A DNA stretch of 64,000 bases from Haematococcus lacustris (GCA_030144725.1 JASKMD010000013.1:2504322-2568321); one strand, 5' to 3'; shown: positions 45,191 to 57,600, numbered from the stretch's first letter. Numbers and translations: made by a program. Notes: generated from the sequence alone by a model not told the origin.

Positions 45191-46527
45191 CGAAGACCCT
45201 TGAGCAGGTGACGCGCTGGTTTACATGGCCTGGTGTGTCAGAGAATGTGAAGAGCTATGTGCGCAGCTGCCACTCGTGCCAAGTGAACAAGTCAAGTGCC
45301 AAGAAGCCTGCTGGCCTGCTGCAGCCGCTGCCCATACCTGAGAGACCGTGGGACAGCGTGTCAATGGACCTCATAGTGAAGCTACCTGCAAGTGGGCCCA
45401 ACAAATATGACTCAATATTAGTGTTTGTGGACAGACTAACAAAGATGGTGCACCTGGTGAAAACCTGGGAGAGCATGACTGCCACACAGTATGCAAAGCT
45501 GTTCCTTGAGAATGTCTTCCGGCTGCATGGGATGCCGAGGAGTGTGGTCAGTGACAGAGGACCCCAGTTCCACAACAAGTTCTGGGCTGAGGTGACCAAG
45601 CTGCTCCAGGTCCAGGTGAACCTATCCAGCGCCTACCACCCTGAAACAGATGGCCAAACAGAGCGTGTTAACCGGGTGATCGAAGAAATGCTAAGGCACT
45701 TCATCAGGCCTGACCAGCGGGACTGGGCGGAGTACTTACCTCTGGTGGAGTTCGCCATCAACAATGCCTGGCAGGAGTCGGTCCGCAGCACGCCCTTCTA
45801 CCTGAATTATGGCTATCATCCGCGGCTGGCTGAGCTGCTCGACCTGCCGCAGAAGGTGCCGCAGGCGCATGATTTTGTGAAAGGCATGAAGAGAGCGGTT
45901 GAGCAGGCGAGGCAGTGCCTAGCGCGGGCGCAGAAGCGCATGAAGTCATACCAGGATAACAAACGGCGTGATGCACTTTATCTGCCTGGTGACATGGTGC
46001 TGCTGAGCACACAGAACATGAGGGGTAAGGCTAACCAGCCTGGAGTCCGTAAGCTTAAGCCTCGCTATGTGGGCCCATTCAATGTGCAGTACATGGTGGG
46101 CAAGGCAGCTGTGAAGCTGTGGCTGCCAGATGAGTGGTCTCGACTCCACAACGTGTTTCATGTGTCCTTGGTGAAGCCCTATCGCACAGATGCTTCAGAG
46201 GCAGTGCCTGGGCTGGCTGGACCACCTCCTGTGCAGTGGCTAGATGGAGAGCCCCAATACACAGTAGAGAAGGTGGTGGGCCACAGGCTAGAGCCCAGCA
46301 AAGGCAAGCGCAAGGGCAAGAGTAAGAAGAGACGGCTTGAGTTCCTGGTCAAGTGGCAAGGACACGGTGACGAGCATAACACATGGGAGTTGAGCACACA
46401 GCTGGTGGGCTGCCAAGAGCTGATGGCCAGGTACATGGCAGAGCACAACCTGGGTGCCGAGGCTGAGGAGGCGGCTGGTGGCGAGGCTGAAGCTCAGGAT
46501 GATGTTGAGGCTAAGGCCCAGGCCTGA
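45154..46527 (+). CDS. int: gypsy pol: integrase with C-terminal chromodomain
   Basis: 457 residues from the first Met, though the true protein should be fused to the upstream frame. HHCC zinc finger (HDTRTAGHLG ... CHSC), catalytic D71 (SMDLIVKLP), D132 (VSDRGPQFHNKFW) and E~169 (DGQTERVNRVIEEML), a GPY/F-type module (KPRYVGPFNVQYMVGKAAVK), then a chromodomain (YTVEKVVGHRL ... LEFLVKWQGHGDEHNTWEL). The chromodomain places it among chromoviruses, whose chromodomains steer insertion by reading chromatin. It ends with an Ala/Glu tail at 46,527. Confidence 0.95.
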   Translation: MHDTRTAGHLGMTKTLEQVTRWFTWPGVSENVKSYVRSCHSCQVNKSSAKKPAGLLQPLPIPERPWDSVSMDLIVKLPASGPNKYDSILVFVDRLTKMVHLVKTWESMTATQYAKLFLENVFRLHGMPRSVVSDRGPQFHNKFWAEVTKLLQVQVNLSSAYHPETDGQTERVNRVIEEMLRHFIRPDQRDWAEYLPLVEFAINNAWQESVRSTPFYLNYGYHPRLAELLDLPQKVPQAHDFVKGMKRAVEQARQCLARAQKRMKSYQDNKRRDALYLPGDMVLLSTQNMRGKANQPGVRKLKPRYVGPFNVQYMVGKAAVKLWLPDEWSRLHNVFHVSLVKPYRTDASEAVPGLAGPPPVQWLDGEPQYTVEKVVGHRLEPSKGKRKGKSKKRRLEFLVKWQGHGDEHNTWELSTQLVGCQELMARYMAEHNLGAEAEEAAGGEAEAQDDVEAKAQA

Positions 46528-46652
46528 TGGTAGTGGCATGGTTGGAACTCAGACACCAAGCGCTAGTGTGGGCGCGAGTGACGGCACAATGTGCCTGAGC
46601 GGGGCAACACCACGGTGGTCAGCTGAGGACAGCTGAGCCAGGTGGGGGGGAA

Positions 46653-46815
46653 TGTTACGTGATGATGTAATGCTGAGGCAATATTCGTAACGCCCCTATG
46701 AGAAGTGTGACGTGGTGCGGTGATCTGAGGCCGGGTTCGATTCCCGGGCAGACTTCCTGACAACGCCCAGTCTGTCATGGAGAACTCTGTCACCGTCACC
46801 GGACGTCTCGTAACA
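46653..46815 (+). repeat. right LTR
   Basis: 163 bp, identical to the left LTR by eye. It directly follows the polypurine tract and is followed by the resumed ACACC array. Confidence 0.95.
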
Positions 46816-46993
46816 ACCACACCACACCACACCACACCACACTACACCACACCACACCACACCACACCACACCACACCACACCACACCACACCACACCAC
46901 ACCACACCACACCACACCACACCACACCACACCACACCACACCACACCACACTACACCACACCACACCACACCACACCACACCACACCACACC
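46816..46993. repeat. (ACACC)n array of A2, right part
   Basis: About 35 pentanucleotide units with two CACTACACC variants, continuing the array broken by the retrotransposon. Confidence 0.95.
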
Positions 46994-47022
46994 TACCACA
47001 AACCTGTGTGGGATGCTTGTGT

Positions 47023-47760
47023 GCATGTGCAGGCTCCATAGTGTGGCCCATGCATTGCGCATTCCAGGGCTGCCCTACTCAGAGGTGGTGGGTGCCCATC
47101 AAAGCCTGCTGCTGGCAACCGCTCCCCCTCCCCCTCAGCCCAGGCCAGCGCAGCAAGCTCAATCCAACCCAAAACAGCCACCGCCCTCCAGCCCTTCTTA
47201 CCTGCCACCACCACCCCTGCATGGGGGCACAGCCAGTGGGTTGGCTGTGAGGGCCTGGGGGAGGTCATTGACGGAGTACTTCAGCGCATGGGGCTAGGCA
47301 AGCAGGTGTATGCAGTATGCCAGAGGCTGATGTGGAGCGCATGCATGATAAGGTGGAGGGGTGCAGGGCAATGCACCGCATGGTGTTCACACCTGACAGG
47401 GAGCAGCCTCAATGGGCCATGGCTGCTTGTGCATGCAGCACGTGCATGAGTGTGCCATGCCTGCCATGCATGAAGCCTGACACCACTACCCCACTTGAGC
47501 CCATGCCCATGTTTCAAGACACTGTGAAGGAGGTGTATGATGACGAAGAGTGTTATGCATTGTTGATGTGGTTCCATCCCGATTTGTTGCATGATGAGGT
47601 GTGCTTTGGCAAACTGACCAACACACACTGTGCACGATATTGCCAGCACATGGGGTTGGATAGGCCAAAGGAACGTCGGAAACTGCGTCGTTTAGTGGTG
47701 AGGGACCTAAGGAGTGAGCAGCTGGAGTTTGAATATGAGGTGAACCGTTTATATGGCTGA
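47023..47760 (+). pseudogene. A2 transposase remnant (Pro-rich exon joined to C-terminus)
   Basis: The Pro-rich exon (HALRIPGLPYSEVVGAHQSL) is followed after ~47,240 by sequence equivalent to A1 36,244 onward: MPEADVERMHDKVEGCRAMH, CACSTCMSVPCLPCMKP, PLEPMPMFQDTVKEV and a stop at 47,760. The intervening ~1.4 kb with all three catalytic residues is absent. Confidence 0.85.
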
Positions 47761-48346
47761 TTTGGCTGGTTATGTAAGGTGCATGGGGGTCTACTTTGGA
47801 GCATCACAAACGGCCCAAACATGAACACAACGCGTTTATGTCCTGATTACACGATAGAAGCCCACACAAGGAGCCGCACAGAACTGGCAGTTCACATCCT
47901 GCCGCCCCGGTTGGACAGTGAGAACGGCCGGAAAAGTGCCCTTTTCATGCAAATTTGTCGCACGCTTGTTGTCGCACATTGTTGTGCAGGGACAGCCCGG
48001 AAGCCACACCAGCACTATCAAGCACATGATCAGCACTAGCACCAGCACTAGAACACATGTCGGGGGGGTCCTGCGCCCGACAAGAAATTCAAAATTTTGA
48101 AAAGCCGAGCCGCTGAGCGAGATAGCTATTCGCCGATCACAGCCCCACTAAGCAGGCCAATTCCGGCACAATGCGACCAGAATTCTCAACACCCCCGCCC
48201 GCCCCGGCACAGGTGCACATCAGCCCGAGCAGCCCGCTAGCCTCGCGCTCGTGAGCTGCACAGCCCTGCGCAAGAATCGCTGAAAAACTCTTAAAGATCA
48301 GTCGGATAGTTATCAGGGGTGCAGCCAATGGCGGGGGTGACCATTT

Positions 48347-49281
48347 GGCTTGCGGGATGTGGCCTGGGACATGTGGGTTGTGACACGTGGCGCAGCTGGC
48401 CCACAGTGAATGAAGTGATGTTTGCACAGCAGGCCGCTCAGTTGGTGCTGCTCATCAGGGTCGCTAGGTTCATGCAGTGTGGCTGCAGTCATGCACACCA
48501 GTGGTGTACAGCAGTACACGTCAGGGTAGCTACGCCCAATCAAGGTGTGGGCCCAGCCCGCGTTGCTTGCATGCCACCCTTGGGCTGCCTTGTTGCAGCC
48601 ACATCAACAAAGATGTCGGCTGGATTCAAAGCATCCCTGAGCTCAAGCAGAAGCATAGAGACATAGGGCCTGCGGGGCTGGGTTCAAGGCAGGGTGGTCT
48701 GTTGACCCAACCCATACCCCTGCTGCCCGCAAGTGCAAGCAGCTGCTGATGAAACCATTCCCTCGAACCCCTTGAGCCCAGCTAGCTGAGGCCCAACGTG
48801 TGTGGCTGGCTGCTGGCCAACCACATATTTGCTGCCAAAGGTTGCGTAACCCTAACCCAACACCTGCCAGCCCACCCAGTCAACAGTGGCCGTGACTACT
48901 GCTGCTGTGTGGTCGCTGCGTGTGCAGGGCAACTGCATTGCACTATAGATTATGATGCTGTCACCTGCCATGGGGAGCCAGGCCTCAATTTTGCTGACAC
49001 AGCACCCGCTGGATGCCAGTGCATGGAGCAGCACACCCTCCAGCTGATGTCCCTGCTGTCATTGGAGGTCCCCGCAGCAGCTGCAACAGTGCTATGGGCC
49101 ACCAGCTGGGCAGTTGCATTATGGGCAGCTGCAGCCAGGCTCACATGCAGCTGCTGCAGGCTGTCCGACGATAGCTGGGCAGCAGCATCTTGGGCAACTG
49201 CACCTTGGCTGACCGGCGATAACTGCAACTTGGCCAAGCTGTGCAGACAGCCAGCCAGCCGTGCATCAAGCACTGCAGTGT
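48347..49281. other. region between A2 and the phosphatase gene
   Basis: Must contain the 3' UTR of the minus-strand phosphatase. A minus-strand open frame at 49,273-48,950 (AQLSSDSLQQLHVSLAAAAH) has a helical, Ala-rich pattern but no recognised family. Otherwise nothing seen. Confidence 0.35.
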
Positions 49282-52200
49282 TTAAAAATACTCTAGAGAT
49301 GAACCCGGGACATGCGGCCTGCCTCTTGGGGGGGTGGGGGGTCGCTCCTCATTGATGGCCTGCGGATGGGCAGGGTGACGGGAGCAGTGGCAGGGTGACA
49401 AGCGAAGGGGCAGGGTGGGGCGGGCATGGGCAGGGTGAGGCGGGCAGGGGCAGGGTAAGGCGGGCAGGGGCAGCTAGGCTAGCAGGATCTCAGTGAATGC
49501 AGGGTGAACATGGTGATGTACTCCACACCCCATATCTGGTGTTGGTCGGCCACTCAAATGGCATGAGCAGCCACATATGTTCTGTTGCTGGTGAAGTGAG
49601 GTTGGGGATGAGGTCAGGCTAGGTAAGCTGAGGTGAGGTAAGGTGAGGTCCGGCTGGGTGAAGGCCTGGGCTCACCTGCATCCAGTGCATGTCGCTGCCA
49701 TGGCCACCCACAGGCGGGTCCTCATCAATGGCCCCGGTGCTGTCTGGGGTGCGAGGCGTGGAGGGCGGCAGCGGGTGGATGAGCTTAGGCACCATGACTA
49801 GATCCCGGCCAAGAACAAGGATGGCACCGGCATTACCTGTAGGTGGACAGCGGGCATGGGAGCAGGTGGCAAGCAGCAGCAGGTGGCAAGCAGCAGCAGG
49901 TGGGCAGCAGCGGCGGTAATGACCAGTCTTCTGCGTGCGGACACTCGTCAGGTCAGCAGCTAAGGCATCATCAACTCTCTGTCTCAGCCTAAGCTGCTAC
50001 AGCTGTGCTGCAGCCAGTACTGGCAGTAGGTCAGGGCCAGAGGCAGGGCTGCATCTTCACCTGTCAACCACAAGATTAAAAATATATGTCAAGCTAAATA
50101 GAATAAACCTGCTCGACACCCCCTTGAACACTGATCATTCCCACCAGTGCTTAAGCTCCATGAAGATCACCTTGCCCTAGTGCTAATCACCATCATAATC
50201 ATGACATGCCATCAGCCGACATCTGGACTAATCAGAAAACACCAGCGTTTGTATAGCACATGAAACCACACACTATATAGTGCCAAACCCTTCCCTGGCG
50301 CTCCATGCGAACGGCAGTTGTGTGTATGTGTGTATGCCTCCCCCTTGCAGCTGCCTGGTGCTCACCTGCTGTGCCGCAGTAGTTGGTGGCGGAGAACAGG
50401 GTGATGAGGTGGCCCTGGGCAAAGCGCTCAAAGCCATCCATGACACACTCATGGGCGCGCACAATCATCTGCAACCCGTTGTTCTGTAGGGCAGGGCAGG
50501 CCAGGGCAGGGCAGGACGGGCACAGTCGGGTTGTGTCAGGGCGGTTGGGCTCTAGGAAAGCAAGCCAGGTCAGTGCTACCTGGGGAAGAGGAAAGGTCAA
50601 GGCAGACTGGAAAAGAAGAGCTGGTAAGGCATGCCAGCTGAATACATCGTTTTTGCGAGTGGCAAGCAAAACCAGCTTTGTTGGCTAAACCCCAGCGTGC
50701 AGCACTGTAGGGGCTGGGAGGCAGGCTGCACATGCACTTGCTGTACATGCAGGCTTAGAAGGCCACGTCATAGAATTGCTGTCACAAGTGGGCCAGGCTG
50801 CAAACTGACTGATCTCCTGGTGGTGGTGGTGGTGGTGGTAGTGGTGGTGGTGGTAGTGGTGGTGGTGACTAAAGAAATGATGACTGCCAGGCTGTAGTCC
50901 ACAAACTATTCAGCATTGCCAACACCAGGGTCTGCAGTGTGTGCAGGGATGATCTGCCCCTGATCTGCCCCTGCCCTGCCTGCCGCTGACCCGCCCAGGA
51001 GGAGCTCCCCTGACCCAGCCAGCTCCCACCTTGCAAAAGTCCTTGACTCGGTCTGGGCCAAAGGTAACCAGGCCAGGACCTCTGGGGGATGGCTGCACGC
51101 CCTGCACCCCGTCATTAGTGGTTGGGTCACTCCACAAGAGGTCCATGAGGACGGGTCCACCGTCCTCCATGGTCACTGGCCGTGGGATGCTGGCGATTTG
51201 CTCTATCTATAACCACATGCACACAGCCACATGCACCACCTGCCACTCAAACCACTGTCCCGTCACCGTACCAGTACCGCTGGGCTGGTGCTGACCTCAG
51301 GCACGGCGTAACAGCATTCAGCATTTAGCCATCAATTGCATGAGCATAAGGTGATGCATGATACTTTGTAGCTGATCAGGGCTTGCTCCTCATCCCTCAT
51401 CCCGCACTGACCTTGTGGATGGAGCGGCCAATGCCCCCATGCATGCACAGGATCTTGCCCTCAATGGAGGCGGCCAGGGGCAGGTAGTTGAAGAGCTCGT
51501 TGATGCGGCGCCACACGTACACACCCTGGTCGTCGCCCAACCGCTCCATGCATTCCAGGCGGAACCCAAACAGGGCGTTGATGTCATGAGCCTGCAAAGA
51601 GCAGCAGCAGGAGCAGCAGCGGGGGAGGTAGCATCAGATGGCGGTGGCAGCAGCAGCGGAGTAATAGCAGCAGAACTGTACAATAGTGGTTTGCTTTCAA
51701 GGCATGGCATCATGCTGCTGTGCCTATGCAGTAGCTTGTGGTGAGGTGCAGCAGCCCATCATGCTGCTGCCTACTGGGAAGTGAAGGCTCAGAGCAAGGT
51801 CCAGCAGGTCTGCTCCACCGCCAGGGCCCAGCCCAAGTGCATATGCATTGATGGTTCAGGACGGTGAAGCAGAGACCCTGCCATCAAGGCAGCACCTGCA
51901 CTTCCACCTGCCAGACTTGCCAACTGGCCCTTTGTTTGAGTAAATCATGAACCTAGCAGGGGCTATGCAGATCCATGTGTGTCACTGCTTTCGCTGACAC
52001 CTCCCCCTCCCACCAACCCTGACCATGCCACGACCGTCTACTTGCATAGTCCATTCAGGGAAGTGTTGTGTACCTCATGCTTGCCTCCAATGAGGCATTT
52101 GCACCCTGCCCCTCCAACCAGCCCTGACCATGCCACGACCACTCAAGGCTGCCAGTGCCCCTAAGCAACATCTGGTGTATACCTCATGGTTGCCTCTGAT

Positions 52201-53260
52201 GAGGTGCACGCTGCGAGGGTGCTCGATCTTGAGGGCCAGCAACAGGCAGATGGTCTCTAGACTGTGGCTTCCCCGGTCCACATAGTCCCCTGTGGGCACA
52301 GGGGCAGCACCCAGCAGCTGAGCCAGGCCAGGGCCACTGCAGGGCAGCCTGCAACCACCACAACCACCACATCTTGCTAGCACAACATGTCGCAGCTTAT
52401 AACCTACCCCACCTGCTACGAGCTACACAATACATACGCATGACAGTGATGAGGAGCCCACCCAGCTGGAGCTATGTTGGGCAGCGGCAGCAGCAGCAGC
52501 AGCAACACCACGGTCACCATTGATCCACACATGCCCCACAAGTGGGTAGCCAGGCAGGGTAGGCTGACAGGCGGCCATGGAGGCACCTGAATGGAGGGTG
52601 GTGTGCACCTGACCTTGAGCCGCTTGGCCCAGGCGTCAGTGCAGGCTGCTGGCCCAGCAGGCCATGAGCTGCAGCAAGTCAGCCTAGTCACTGGCTATAG
52701 AACAAATTGCCGGAAGTGTGGCTGTGCCGCACAGAATGCAGCAGCAGCGAACAAAAACGTAGATAGTGGCATCGCAGGCTGCAGCCCCTGCCAGCTCACC
52801 CAAGAAGAGGTAGTCGATGTAGGTGATGTCGCCTGCTGTGGAGGGCGTGCCATATTCCTCAAACAGCCGCATCAGGTCCCCAAACTGGCCATGCAAGTCG
52901 CCGAAGATCTTGATGGGGGCTGCAGGCACCCAACACCACCCACACACATCAGTCACACATCAGTAACTCAAGAGGTTTGGACTGCAGACCTGCAGCTCTC
53001 CGCCTCACAGTCTGCCACCAGCCAGGTGGAGTGCTCTACCGCAGCATCGTGCAGCTTTTCAAACGTGGCGCCAGCCACGTCAGCCTCAAACTGGGTCTGT
53101 GTGAGGGAACTGCAGACCTTCGAGTACCCGGGCACGCCGGGCACGCAGCACCGCTTGCACGAGGCCATGCTGCTGAAGGAGTCAGCAGAGTACTATGTCC
53201 CTCCCAAGGGCTTCATCACCTTAACGCCTCAACCACATCCACTAACCCACACCCACACCC

Positions 53261-53294
<34 letters not shown>

Positions 53295-56200
53295 CCACTA
53301 ACCCTCACTCCCACAGCCCCTGGGGACACTGTGGTCAAGGCCAGGCCTAACCCCCCACACCCCAACAGAGCAGACCTCCTGACTGATGACAATGTCCAGG
53401 AGTGGCTGCTGCTGCTGCTGCCCCCGCCGCCGCCGCTGCTACTGCTACCCCACCACCTACAGACCTGTCACAAAGGTGTGCAGGAGGTGGGGCCCAGTGG
53501 CTGTGGTCAGAGTGTCATGCCTGAAGCTCATGGAAGCTACGGAGTCGCTCAATGGGTGTTGGCAGCAGTGGTGAGGTGAAACCTGGGGTACAAGGCAGGG
53601 CCCGACAGGGCAGCCAGGGCCCAACGGCGGCTCACTCACCATGCAGTTCCAAGACGGTGCGTTCCTCTCTGAAGATCAGCGTGCAAGCATCACAGAGCTC
53701 ACAAATGTCCTGCACACATCACACAGGTCACACGTGCCCTCTAGACTTTTTGTAGCCACGAGGCCACACTTGGAGCAAAACATTCCTTTACGTTATGGAG
53801 TAATACATCAATGTAAGACAATCCAGGTAGCAGCAGACTGGCTGGCTCCTTGTACTCCAGGCACTTGGCCCCTGACCCTGCTTCCCTGCCTGGCCCAGCG
53901 GCAACCTGCAGCGCACTCACTGCCGCTGACAAGAAGAATCGTCTGTCCTCCGGAGCCTTCCAGGTGCGAGGCCTCAGCAACTCATTGATGACTCGTTTGT
54001 GGATGCCTTGCTGCAGTCCGGCAAAGGCAGGGTAGAGCACTATCCAGCTTGCCAGGCAGGCGAGCACCAGAACACTGCTGATTGTCATAGTGCAGTCAAA
54101 GGCACATAGCCAACCTGGGGTTCGTGGCTGAACATGTGCAGCCCATGCAGGCATGGGCACTCCATGCGACTCCAATGCTCATGCGACAACATGAGACAAC
54201 CATGATGCCTACAGAGGCCGTATCATGAGGCAACACTGTGATCACCCTGCTGCCATGATAAGTAGACACTGCACCGCAGCAAGCACCACACCAGGCACCA
54301 CACCAGGCTTCCTTGCAAGCTCCACATTAGGCGGCACCACAACACCCTGCCATACATCAGGTGCGCCGCCAGCCCTACTCACCGGTGCAGACAAGCTGCG
54401 TGTGAAGAGGGGTGACTTGTCCGCTGTCTTCTCATACACGCCCACCCTCCTGCCCTCGTTGTCCAGCTGGTCTATGGACAGCTGCCTGACCATGCCCCGC
54501 AGGCTGTTCTCCTGGTGCACCACCACTGCCCGGTGCCACAGTCGCACATCCGGGGTCATGAGGTTCTGACTGGGGAGGTAGGGCTTGCTGAGTGTCACGT
54601 CCGGGCTGTCTGCCCGATTGGGTGACTCGCTGAGGCGCTGCGATGCAGCCGCCGCTGTCATGTCCGGTGCCCCGGTGCTGCCGCTGTCCTCCCCGGGCCT
54701 CAGTTCCTCCATGGACACCCGGCCTAGGCTCAAGGCAGCAGCGGCCTCCTCACTGGCTGCCTTGGCCAGCATCGCAGCCGCTGCGTTGCCGTGCATTGCT
54801 CCCATCCACTGCACAGCGCAGCGCAGGCTGGCATCTGGGTCAGCACCCCACCACAGCTGACAAGGGACTGACTGGGGCGTATGGCACCCAGCAGAGGCTG
54901 GCATCTGCGGTAGCACCCCGCCATGACTGCCAACTAACCACAGATGTCAGCACCCCAACACCAGTGACTGGCAGCTGGGGCATGCTGTGCAGGCTGGCCG
55001 GGTATCGGCACCGCACCAGGGCTGACTGGGGCCTAGGATGGGTTGCACCCAGGGGGCCCAGCCATGCACAGCACAAGTCACACCAGGGGCTCCCAATGGT
55101 CACACACAACCACACATGGGGTCACAAATCCACGCATGGCTGGCAGGCCAGGTGGTGCCTGCTGTGATGAACGCTGGGAGCCTGTCATGGCCTGGGCTGT
55201 TGGGGTGCATGCTCCATGGGGTCAGGAGGTGAGGGTGCACCCTAGGGCCTAACCCTAACCCTGTCACGACAATGCGGTGCAAGCTGTCTGCTGTGCTGCT
55301 GTTGGAGGTAGCACTGTGCTGAAGCTGCACCCTGCTGCCGCCACTGTCGGTCCCAGCTGCAGCTGTGAGGCTTGCTTGGCCACAGCATGGCGCCAGCGTG
55401 TCTGGGCCAGCGGGGCTGCAGGGGTTGCGACAACGCTCAGCGGCAGGGCGACCCTCCTGCAGTCAGCTGAGAGTGGGGGCGGAGCCGCACCTGAACCCAG
55501 GCTGCAGCCCGCGGGTCAAAGATGGACAGCTCAGCACCATTTGAATCGTCAGCCACCTGCAGCCATGTGCCCAGCGCAGCACTCCTCACTGCAGCTGGTA
55601 GTCAGGCAAATGGCGTGCAGCATATATGCTGCAGCCATCAAACCAGCCCTTGCTGCTCGCCAGCTGCTTGCTACTGACGAGATCAGCTGTGGCAGCAGCC
55701 AACATAGACAGGGTTTGAGTGCAGGACACAGGCAGCATGGTGAGCAGGTGAGGAGTATGGCTCATCACGTGTTACTGTGCCTGGAGCCCAGCTGTGCTTC
55801 CCTGCCGCCCTCGCTCCCCACACGCTGCCAGCTGCTCCTTCCAGCACTAGCCAGAGCAGCCCTGGCTTCGGCTCCACTGCATCGCCTGGCCACTGAGGAC
55901 ATACCAGCTGACCTGAGTGCCAGGCTGACTGGCGGTGCTGTGAGCTGCTGTGCTGTGCTGCATCGTGCCCCACCAGCAAGTCATCCAGCAGCTGGCTCCC
56001 TTTCAGGCCGCCATAGATGAACACAAAGGGGCCGACTGAGGACACCGCGTGCCGGCAGCGCCTGGTGAAGTCCTCGCCTGCGGGGCTGGCTACAACCGGG
56101 GAGACCCACTGCCCGGCATTCGTATCTAACACCACGGTGGCTGTGGCTTCATCCACCTGCAAGCAGCAGGTGGGAGCATGGGAACCTGTGGATCCACTGT

Positions 56201-57600
56201 TCTCAAGGTTGACTATTTGCAGTGTTTGGTCTGCTGGTCATGGTCTGATGATGTACACAATGATGGTGTGGTGACCACGCTGCCCTGGCGACACCACCAT
56301 CGCACCATGCGTCCTCCTCCCACAGCCCCTCCAGATATGTGCAATCTGTTGCCAACAAATATGGCTCCATGCTGATATCTGCCGGTTGGCATTGCGCCTG
56401 GCGCTGCATGCCACTCCCATCTGCCATCACGGTGCCGCGCAAACCCATAGGCGTCGCCCATGGGGGTGCCGCCAGCATCGCGCCCGCCACACAGCAAGAG
56501 CAGACCGTCGCCTCGAGCGGCTGCTGTCGCATACATCCTGAAACAGGCAGCAACAGGCGCTCTCGTCACGTGGCCCCGAGCCAGCAATCCGAGCCAGATA
56601 CGCACCTGGGCGACGGCATCTCGCCCGCGTCGACGATTTTCCGCCATTGGTACGGCTTCTCCGAAGTGTCGAGGGCCCAGGCGTCGCCCAATGTGGACTT
56701 GCCGTCGTTGCCGCCCATCGCCACAAGGAACCGGTTGGCTACAAGACTCAGCGTGTGGGCGTAGCGTGCACTAGGCCCCGCTCCTTGGACAAGGACCCTG
56801 CTCTCAATGCAATGAGGTAGCAGGACAGCAATTGTTGAGCTAATTGGGGGGCACCAGCCCTATGGGTGACGGCACGTGACATGTGCCTTTTGTACATACC
56901 TGTGCCACCTGGGCCTCTCTGGGTCTGTGAAGTCCAGGACATGTAGGTCTTCTGTTGCCAGGCCAGCAGGCCCAATACCACCCTGTAGCAACATGCCATT
57001 GATTGTCAAACTATAGCAAGTTTTACCTGGGTACTTGGCCAGCTGGGTTACCTGGATGACGACCATGTTGCCGACTGCTGCTGCTGCGTGAGCTGCACGC
57101 GGGCTGGGTGGCTCCCCCAGCGGAGTGATCTTGTCCCATTTCCCATTCCGCACGTCGAATATGTGCACGTCGTTTGTAGCTCCAGCCAGACGGATACCTG
57201 TGTGAGGGTTGCGAAATGACCCTAACTGGCGCGAGTGTGTTTGTCGCAAGTCATAGCCCATAACCCAAACACGGACCCGACGCTGCAGCTGGCCCTGGTG
57301 ATGGCGGTGTTTCAGCGCCCTTAGCCGACGAGCCCGATCCCTCAAGCGCAGTAGCCCCGCCTGCAAGCCACAGGTGAAGATGTTCGTCCATTTCAAACGC
57401 TGCTTGGCTGGGTCGCGGAGCACAATCTATAGCTTCTCCAGCATCGTACCGAAAAGGACCAGCCGTGCCTTTGAGAGGTCTCCTTCGGGCCCAGCAATCG
57501 CTGTTAGTGTGTGCCCACATCGTGGTCCAGGCGCTACTCCGTTGCTGGGGAAGGGTCTGGGCTTTGGAACGGGTAAAGGCCGACTTGGCTCGCTGTCCAT
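49282..57600 (-). CDS. BSL: Kelch-repeat Ser/Thr protein phosphatase, BSL/PPKL family, 18 exons
   Basis: Exons (minus): 57600-57450, 57360-57277, 57197-57052, 56982-56900, 56797-56606, 56537-56306, 56156-55974, 55556-55491, 54808-54383, 54010-53921, 53709-53640, 52919-52800, 52289-52183, 51591-51412, 51206-51030, 50483-50366, 49836-49676, 49359-49282. Total 2,664 nt, 887 aa, all phases compatible. The N-terminal half is a Kelch propeller ([108 protein letters not shown]). A linker carries the family signature [17 protein letters not shown]. The PP1-like domain has [15 protein letters not shown] (~580), [55 protein letters not shown] and [13 protein letters not shown]. All metal-binding motifs are present. 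Family knowledge: plant relatives (BSU1, BSL1-3) dephosphorylate BIN2-type kinases; in algae the role is probably division or signalling. Length and exon ends match the family closely. Confidence 0.96.
49370..49480. repeat. GGCAGGGTGAGGCGG repeats in the last phosphatase intron
   Basis: Five or six imperfect units of GGGGCAGGGTGAGGCGGGCA lie in the intron between the last two exons, with GAGGTAAGGT-type units at 49,620-49,660. Confidence 0.7.

Larger units (their letters stand above)
41935..46815 (+). mobile_element. Ty3/gypsy chromovirus LTR retrotransposon, 4.9 kb, gag-less
   Basis: Two LTRs of 163 bp (41,935-42,097 and 46,653-46,815) begin TGTTACG, end CGTAACA, and look identical base for base, so insertion was recent. 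A primer-binding-site candidate TGGTTTCCGACC follows the left LTR, and a polypurine tract GGTGGGGGGGAA precedes the right LTR. ACCAC flanks both sides, but the target is an ACCAC-type repeat, so the duplication cannot be proved. Between the left LTR and protease there are only ~370 bp, too little for gag. Confidence 0.96.
39958..48342 (+). mobile_element. A2: A-family transposon, deleted in the transposase and split by a retrotransposon
   Basis: Both ends carry the GGTCACCCCCGCCATTGG inverted repeat. ATTT flanks both sides (39,954-39,957 and 48,343-48,346). Collinear with A1 except for two changes. The chromovirus occupies 41,935-46,815 inside the ACACC array. About 1.4 kb of the transposase, including the whole DDE core, is missing near 47,240-47,300. 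The coiled-coil frame has a stop at 40,915-40,917 where A1 reads a Leu codon. A2 cannot encode a working enzyme but keeps intact ends. Confidence 0.93.
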
